A program made the translations under genes and the position numbers. A DNA stretch of 14,025 bases from UBA8437 sp003445035 (GTDB lineage: Bacteria > Planctomycetota > Planctomycetia > Planctomycetales > Planctomycetaceae). The notes under the pieces were generated by a model. The model saw only the letters and a list, made by a program, of their open reading frames with translations. It ran no database searches and had not been told where the DNA came from. The stretch covers positions 1-14,025 of the forward strand of contig CALCHI010000460.1 of the NCBI GenBank assembly GCA_937901285.1, read 5' to 3'. Positions 8,235 to 11,597 of the stretch are shown one piece after another (within the stretch, counting starts at the first letter, position 1; every line of letters begins with the position of its first letter).

Positions 8235-8741
8235 TCAGAGGTCGCGACGCGGGATCCAATCCCTGTCCAAACAACTGACGTTGGCTTCGACGAACCGTTC
8301 GGCCCACTGGTAGTGGTCGAGCAGTTTGTCGGTGGGTCGCCCCATCAGGCGATAGGCGGCCCACAGGGCTTCGATGGTCGCCAGGCCCCCGGTGGGATCT
8401 TCGAACAGTTTCGAGGTCCTGGGGTAGGCGGTCTGCAGTTCCGGCAGGCTGCGAACCGGCAACTCGGCATAATCGGGTTCCATTTTCGAGGCGAGTCGCC
8501 AAGTACCGTCCAGAACCAACAGGCCACCATCCACGTCGTCCGGGCCGATCACCGGCCCTCCCATCCCCAGCCGGACGTAACCCTCCAGCGACTCGCAGCC
8601 CTGGCTCGGGAATGTCCAGAAGACGAACCCGTCCCGGCCTCGCAGCGGTTCCACCGAGCACTTGCTGCGGCGTTCCCTGGGATGAACGACGAAGATCGTT
8701 GGAGGTGTTGGCGAGTCCGGTTCCGGTGTGTCGCGGCTCAC
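8235..8741 (-). CDS. Tsr3/DTW (TDD) superfamily protein, putative aminocarboxypropyltransferase
   Basis: The 168-residue product resembles the superfamily that includes Tsr3 (DUF367), which adds a 3-amino-3-carboxypropyl group from SAM to small-subunit rRNA, and bacterial DTW proteins, which do so on tRNA uridine. Visible features are an N-terminal VVHPRERRSKCSVEPLRGR (18-36), like the Tsr3 start; LLVLDGTW (74-81), with the D-x-T-W motif; RSLPELQTAYPRTSKL (97-112); GLATIEALWAAYRLMG (119-134); and YQWAERFVEAN (144-154), like the Tsr3 C-terminal helix. The GTG at 8741 is chosen because it overlaps the stop of the upstream 62-codon gene by 4 bp (GTGA) and has GGAG 7 bp upstream. An open frame continues to 8939 but there it lies antisense-free over the other gene and looks non-coding. 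Translational coupling to the small gene is likely. RNA modification is inferred from family; the substrate is unknown. Assignment between Tsr3 and DTW subfamilies is uncertain. Confidence 0.82.
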   Translation of the reverse strand: MSRDTPEPDSPTPPTIFVVHPRERRSKCSVEPLRGRDGFVFWTFPSQGCESLEGYVRLGMGGPVIGPDDVDGGLLVLDGTWRLASKMEPDYAELPVRSLPELQTAYPRTSKLFEDPTGGLATIEALWAAYRLMGRPTDKLLDHYQWAERFVEANVSCLDRDWIPRRDL

Positions 8742-8926
8742 TTGCCGTCTCCACCGCTTTTCAACGACCGGAGTTTTTCCAGGGTCTGCTCGATCTCTGA
8801 TTCGAGTCGGGGGATGTCGGCCGGATCGTCGGGCTGAGTCTTGGCTCCGGCCAGTTGCTGGCGGAGGTTCTCGATTTTCTTGCGAGCGACCTCGAGCTGT
8901 TTTTTCTGCTTGCGGTTCAGTCCCAT
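8738..8926 (-). CDS. Small charged coiled-coil protein, 62 aa, unknown function
   Basis: The 62-residue product opens MGLNRKQKKQLEVARKK and is rich in Lys, Arg, Glu, Gln and Leu. Leucines and isoleucines are spaced in a heptad-like way at about 11-27 and 41-55, separated by a Pro/Asp-rich turn (QPDDPADIP), suggesting two helices forming a helical hairpin or coiled coil. There is no signal peptide, membrane segment or cysteine. GGTGGAGAC (8940-8932) lies upstream with GGAG 7 bp from the ATG. The same 9-mer, at the same spacing, precedes the next gene, whose GTG start overlaps this stop codon. Those signals and the coupling make it a real gene. The basic N-terminus could contact RNA, and it may be a partner of the acp-transferase-like protein, but both are inference. 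I do not recognise a named family. Confidence 0.82.
   Translation of the reverse strand: MGLNRKQKKQLEVARKKIENLRQQLAGAKTQPDDPADIPRLESEIEQTLEKLRSLKSGGDGK
8747..8755 (-). promoter_or_regulatory. Ribosome binding site that fixes the GTG start of the Tsr3/DTW-like gene
   Basis: GGTGGAGAC reads on the minus strand here, inside the end of the small coiled-coil gene. Its GGAG core (8752-8749) is 7 nt from the GTG at 8741. An identical 9-mer at 8940-8932 stands at the same distance from the ATG of the small gene. The match supports both start choices. Confidence 0.65.
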
Positions 8927-9030
8927 CGGGTGTCTCCACCGGTGTGAGTTGTTGCCGCTGTGGTGGGCGGGGCTGTAGAGTTGGCGGCGATGCCGCCGGG
9001 GTGTGTTCGTGCAGGGAGAGCAGTCTAACA
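8927..9030. other. Divergent intergenic region with a perfect 6-bp inverted repeat
   Basis: These 104 bp separate the leftward coiled-coil/acp-transferase genes from the rightward methyltransferase gene, so promoters for both should lie here or nearby. GGCGGC (8983-8988) and GCCGCC (8992-8997) form a perfect inverted repeat around GAT. This could be an operator, but such GC repeats arise easily in GC-rich DNA. No clear sigma-70 promoter is visible. GGGAGAG (9014-9020) serves as the ribosome binding site of the methyltransferase gene. Confidence 0.4.
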
Positions 9031-10239
9031 GTGTCGGAGAGTGTGAGCGAGATTGTGGAGGCGGTGGGTCGAGCGATACTCGAGTCGACCTGCCACCGTG
9101 TGGTGTTGAGCCGTCGGCGGGGTGATCGCGCCGAGTTGGCCGAGCGGGTCGTGGTGAGGCCGGTGACGCTGGCCGGTGGCCCGCACTACCAGTTCACTTC
9201 CGAGACCAACCGGCGACAGTCTCACGAAAATCTCGAACCGGCCGCCGCGGTAGTCCGGATCGGCGAGTGGTTTCCCGAATTGTACCGCGACCTGCACCTG
9301 TTCGGTTCCGACGGGGATGTCTCGGCCCGTGTCGGTCGTGGGGGACGATTGAAGATCCGCCGCGGACCCGCCATGACCCGTCCCCCCGATTCGACGTCGC
9401 ACGATCGCGCCAAGCGGCACCTGCTGCCCGACGGCCGGCCGTGCGAATTCCTCGAGGCGATCGGTGTGATGACTTCCGAGGGCCGTGTGAAAGCCTCTCG
9501 TCAGGGGAAGTTTCGCCAGGTCAACCGGTTCTTGGAACTGGTCGACGACTGTGTTGAAGGCCTGCCCGAAGAGGGCGAGTTGCGAGTGGTGGACTTCGGC
9601 TGTGGGAAGAGCTATCTGACGTTTGCGGTGCATCACCTCTTGAAGGAACTGCGGAGTCGCGAGGTGAGGATCGTCGGTGTCGAGCGCGAGGCCGAGGTGG
9701 TGGACGATTGTCGTGAGGTGGCCGAGCGGATGGGATTGGACGAGATCGAGTTCCACCAGTCGGAGATCTCCGACTTTGACCACGACGGACCCGTCGATTT
9801 GGCCGTGTCGCTGCACGCCTGCGACACGGCGACCGACGACGCCCTGGCCCGGGCGGTTGGTTGGCAGGCGGGCGTCATCCTGGCTGTGCCGTGTTGTCAG
9901 CACGAGTTCGCCGGTGAACTGGCGATCGGTGAACTGGCGTCGGTGCACCGTCATGGGATCCTGCACGAGCGGTTGGCCGCGCTGGTGACCGATGCGCTGC
10001 GGGCCGAGGCCCTGGAGGTGTGTGGGTACCGGACGCGGGTTGTCGAATTCATTGACATGGAGCACACGGCCAAAAACGTGCTGCTGCGAGCGGTGCGTCG
10101 CGAGCCCGGTGATGTCGACCAGCGGCGGCGGGTCGAACGGGCCGAGTCCTACCGCGGGCTGAGAAGGATGTTGGACGTGGAGACGACCCGGCTGGAGCAG
10201 CAACTGGGGCCGGAGTTTCTCGAACGGGTGGGCGGCTAA
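9031..10239 (+). CDS. Class I SAM-dependent methyltransferase (Methyltransf_32-like), probable RNA substrate
   Basis: The product is 402 residues from a GTG start at 9031, with GGGAGAG 10 bp upstream; a longer open frame back to 8728 overlaps the opposing genes and lacks a signal. An N-terminal region (about 1-115) has HRVVLSRRR (22-30), VVRPVTLAGG (41-50) and HENLEP (65-70). It is followed by a Rossmann methyltransferase domain: motif I VVDFGCGKSYLT (186-197), an acidic residue after strand 2 (GVERE, 216-220), SLHACDTATDDAL (260-272), and AVPCCQHE (285-292) at the motif IV position. EHTAKNVLLRA lies at 344-354. The HACDTATDDAL/PCCQHE pattern is typical of Methyltransf_32 proteins, related to predicted RNA methyltransferases. 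Substrate is unknown; RNA is inferred from family and from the divergent acp-transferase-like neighbour. A GTG at 9043 is an alternative start. Its stop codon overlaps that of the opposing DUF58 gene. Confidence 0.88.
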   Translation: MSESVSEIVEAVGRAILESTCHRVVLSRRRGDRAELAERVVVRPVTLAGGPHYQFTSETNRRQSHENLEPAAAVVRIGEWFPELYRDLHLFGSDGDVSARVGRGGRLKIRRGPAMTRPPDSTSHDRAKRHLLPDGRPCEFLEAIGVMTSEGRVKASRQGKFRQVNRFLELVDDCVEGLPEEGELRVVDFGCGKSYLTFAVHHLLKELRSREVRIVGVEREAEVVDDCREVAERMGLDEIEFHQSEISDFDHDGPVDLAVSLHACDTATDDALARAVGWQAGVILAVPCCQHEFAGELAIGELASVHRHGILHERLAALVTDALRAEALEVCGYRTRVVEFIDMEHTAKNVLLRAVRREPGDVDQRRRVERAESYRGLRRMLDVETTRLEQQLGPEFLERVGG

Positions 10240-10246
10240 CGCCCGC
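10228..10246. terminator. GC hairpin centred on two overlapping stop codons (possible bidirectional terminator)
   Basis: GTGGGCG (10228-10234) pairs with CGCCCGC (10240-10246), including one G-U pair, around the loop GCTAA that holds both stop codons: TAA on the plus strand (10237-10239) and TAG on the minus strand (10238-10236). There is no T tract on either side, so it is not a canonical intrinsic terminator; it could pause polymerase or protect transcript ends. Confidence 0.3.
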
Positions 10247-11189
10247 GGCGGCGGCGTGAGCGGGAAGCGAGGTAGCGGCCCAGGGCATGGGCATAGGGCT
10301 GGCTGGTGGTGACCCGCTGGTAGTCGACGTCCTGGCCGGCGGCGCCCTGTTCGAGTCGTGTGCAGAACCGGGCGAAGTTGCGGAGGTAGCGTTCCCGGAC
10401 GCGGTGAGGATCGACCAGCATGCGTCGTGAGGTTTGCTCGAGGTCGTGGAACTGTGTCGGTCGAGAGAACGGAAAGTCGACCTCCTCGGGTGCCACCACG
10501 TGGAACAAAATCAACTCGTGGCGGGCATGGCGAAACCGGGCCAGGGCCGCGATCAACTCGTCGGTGTCGTCCAGGAAGTCGCTGATCACCACGACCAGGC
10601 TCCGTCGTGAGAGGGTCGGCAACACCTCGCCAAGCGATTCGGCGACACCGCCGGCGAAGGCTGACGACGATTCGTCGGTTGGCTGGAGTTGATCGAGCGT
10701 GTCGGTGACCTGGGCGAAAAGGGCTTGCTGGGTCGAGGGGGACAGCCGGGTCCGGACGTGGTCGTCGAAGATCGTCAGGCCCACCGCGTCACGCTGGGCC
10801 AGCAGCAGGTAGGCCAATGCGGCAGCCAACTGGCGGGCGTAGTCGAACTTCGAGAGCGTGCTGTCACCGTAGGCCATGCTGCCGGACACGTCGACCAGCA
10901 ACTGGCAGCGGAGGTTGGTCTCGTCTTCGAATTCCTTGACGAAGTACTTACCGGTCTTCCCGTAGGCGCGCCAGTCGATGTGGCGAATCTCGTCCCCGGG
11001 GTGGTACTGCCGATGTTCTGTGAACTCGACACTCGCTCCCTTCAAAGGGCTCTTGTGCTGACCCAGGATGTCACCCTCGACGACCAGACGGGCCACCAGG
11101 TCGAGCCGACCGTATTCGGCCAACGCGGTCGGATTGTCGGTCGTCGGCAGGGGCGAACCGGCGGGTGATTCGGGGCTCGACTGAGACAT
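10236..11189 (-). CDS. DUF58 family protein with von Willebrand A-like fold
   Basis: The 317-residue product is a DUF58 protein. Landmarks are GDILGQHKSPLKGASVEFTE (39-58) followed at once by HRQYHPGDEIRHIDWRAYGK (59-78), the family's defining motif; LLVDVSGSM (98-106), a MIDAS-type D-x-S-x-S metal site (Asp100, Ser102, Ser104); and LVVVISDFLDD (198-208), another vWA strand. There is no signal peptide or membrane segment, so it is cytoplasmic, and it ends in a basic tail (SRSRRRRGR). DUF58 genes usually sit beside MoxR-type AAA ATPases and vWA/BatA genes, and are thought to act in chaperone-like or envelope functions; no such partner is visible here. The frame is open back to 11435, but the upstream part is AT-rich, low in coding character and overlaps the nrdJ promoter, so ATG 11189 is chosen. 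No clear Shine-Dalgarno precedes it. Its end overlaps the methyltransferase stop by 4 bp. Confidence 0.93.
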   Translation of the reverse strand: MSQSSPESPAGSPLPTTDNPTALAEYGRLDLVARLVVEGDILGQHKSPLKGASVEFTEHRQYHPGDEIRHIDWRAYGKTGKYFVKEFEDETNLRCQLLVDVSGSMAYGDSTLSKFDYARQLAAALAYLLLAQRDAVGLTIFDDHVRTRLSPSTQQALFAQVTDTLDQLQPTDESSSAFAGGVAESLGEVLPTLSRRSLVVVISDFLDDTDELIAALARFRHARHELILFHVVAPEEVDFPFSRPTQFHDLEQTSRRMLVDPHRVRERYLRNFARFCTRLEQGAAGQDVDYQRVTTSQPYAHALGRYLASRSRRRRGR

Positions 11190-11289
11190 GATGGGAGTCG
11201 AAAACGGTGGTCGGGATGTGTGGGGCAGAGCGGTCGTGGCGATTTTCTTGAAATGAGGTAAGTCGTGATGCGATGGGGTTCTACGACAA

Positions 11290-11337
11290 TTTGTCAGAGA
11301 TCGGTGAAAACAAACTGAAAAACACCATCTTGACAAA
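11290..11337. repeat. Inverted repeat TTTGTCA-N34-TGACAAA overlapping the nrdJ -35 box
   Basis: The two 7-bp arms (11290-11296 and 11331-11337) are perfect inverted copies with centres 41 bp apart, close to four helical turns. The right arm covers most of the -35 box TTGACA. This spacing would suit a regulator binding two sites on one face of the DNA, but the arms are short and chance is possible. Confidence 0.35.
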
Positions 11338-11357
11338 ATAGAATGCCGATTTATAGT
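11330..11357 (+). promoter_or_regulatory. Sigma-70-type promoter for nrdJ
   Basis: A perfect -35 box TTGACA (11330-11335) is followed after 16 bp by TATAGT (11352-11357), one mismatch from TATAAT, within AT-rich DNA. Transcription would begin near 11364, leaving a leader of about 210 nt before the nrdJ start codon. This is the best promoter match in the window. Confidence 0.72.
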
Positions 11358-11373
11358 GGCGAGTCTCGTCAGT

Positions 11374-11448
11374 TCACAAGATGTGGGTGTTCTTGGACTC
11401 CTGTCCCCTACACCTTGTGGTATTTGAGTCATCAAAACGGCTCAAATA
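11374..11448 (+). promoter_or_regulatory. nrdJ leader RNA with two adjacent stable hairpins
   Basis: Hairpin 1 pairs 11375-11387 with 11407-11419: CACAAG with CTTGTG, one A/C mismatch, then TGTGGG with CCCTACA, which gives six more pairs including one G-U; the loop is 19 nt. Hairpin 2 pairs TATTTGAGTC (11421-11430) with GGCTCAAATA (11439-11448), ten pairs including one G-U, with the 8-nt loop ATCAAAAC. They are separated by one base and lie just after the predicted transcription start, so they would stack at the 5' end of the mRNA. No T tract follows, so they are not simple terminators. I do not find the conserved core of a cobalamin riboswitch. A regulatory or stabilising leader is inferred. 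Confidence 0.55.
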
Positions 11449-11505
11449 TTGTTCAATTTCACACTTTAGTAGCTTATTTTGACGGCATTTTGTCGTTTTT
11501 GGCCG

Positions 11506-11519
11506 GCCCCACAGGGGGC
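11506..11519 (+). promoter_or_regulatory. Small GC hairpin in the nrdJ leader, possible alternative pairing with the ribosome binding site
   Basis: GCCCC (11506-11510) pairs with GGGGC (11515-11519) around the loop ACAG. The same GCCCC could instead pair with GGGGT (11571-11575) at the nrdJ ribosome binding site, with one G-U pair. Two mutually exclusive forms, one exposing and one covering the site, are therefore possible. Each is only five pairs. Confidence 0.3.
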
Positions 11520-11564
11520 GACTGTCGAGATTCCCTAGTCCGGCAACTGGAGAAAGTAGCTACC

Positions 11565-11597
11565 AACGAAGGGGTGCATGATGCACGAAACGAAGGG
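11565..11597. repeat. 13-bp palindrome at the nrdJ start codon between two 9-bp direct repeats
   Basis: AACGAAGGG occurs at 11565-11573 and 11589-11597. Between them GTGCAT (11574-11579), one base, and ATGCAC (11581-11586) form a perfect palindrome over the tandem start codons ATG ATG. The first repeat includes the likely ribosome binding site. In RNA, GUGC and GCAC could close a loop AUGAU that holds the start codon. Confidence 0.55.

Larger units (their letters stand above)
11190..11577. other. 388-bp AT-rich intergenic region between DUF58 and nrdJ
   Basis: This is the only long gap in the window and is much richer in A and T than its surroundings, especially 11270-11500. It contains the nrdJ promoter, an inverted repeat TTTGTCA (11290-11296) / TGACAAA (11331-11337), two strong hairpins (11374-11448), a direct repeat ATTTTGWCG (11476-11484 and 11487-11495), and a small GC hairpin (11506-11519). 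The DUF58 promoter on the other strand should also lie here but I see no convincing match. No reading frame in it looks like a gene. Confidence 0.7.

Noticed and set aside
8742..8939. N-terminal extension of the Tsr3/DTW-like frame to 8939
   Set aside because: It overlaps the small coiled-coil gene in another frame on the same strand. GTG 8741 has a well-placed ribosome binding site and the GTGA overlap.
8983..8997. Intrinsic terminator at the GGCGGC/GCCGCC repeat
   Set aside because: It lies between divergent genes where no terminator is needed, has a 3-nt loop, and no T tract follows.
8728..9030. N-terminal extension of the methyltransferase frame back to 8728
   Set aside because: It runs antisense over the small coiled-coil gene and the start of the Tsr3/DTW-like gene, and reads as low-complexity Arg/Cys/Ser sequence. 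GTG 9031 has a good ribosome binding site.
11375..11419. A pair of NrdR boxes (CACAAGATGTG and CACCTTGTG)
   Set aside because: The two sites are short partial palindromes with centres about 35 bp apart, not the usual three-turn spacing, and they fit the NrdR consensus poorly. They are better explained as the arms of hairpin 1, though NrdR is not excluded.
11190..11435. N-terminal extension of the DUF58 frame to 11435
   Set aside because: The region is AT-rich, lies over the nrdJ promoter and leader, and its translation does not resemble DUF58 proteins. ATG 11189 gives a normal family length.
11364..11577. Cobalamin riboswitch upstream of nrdJ
   Set aside because: The leader lacks the conserved B12-box core and the overall multi-helix layout, as far as can be judged by eye. 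A covariance-model search would settle it.
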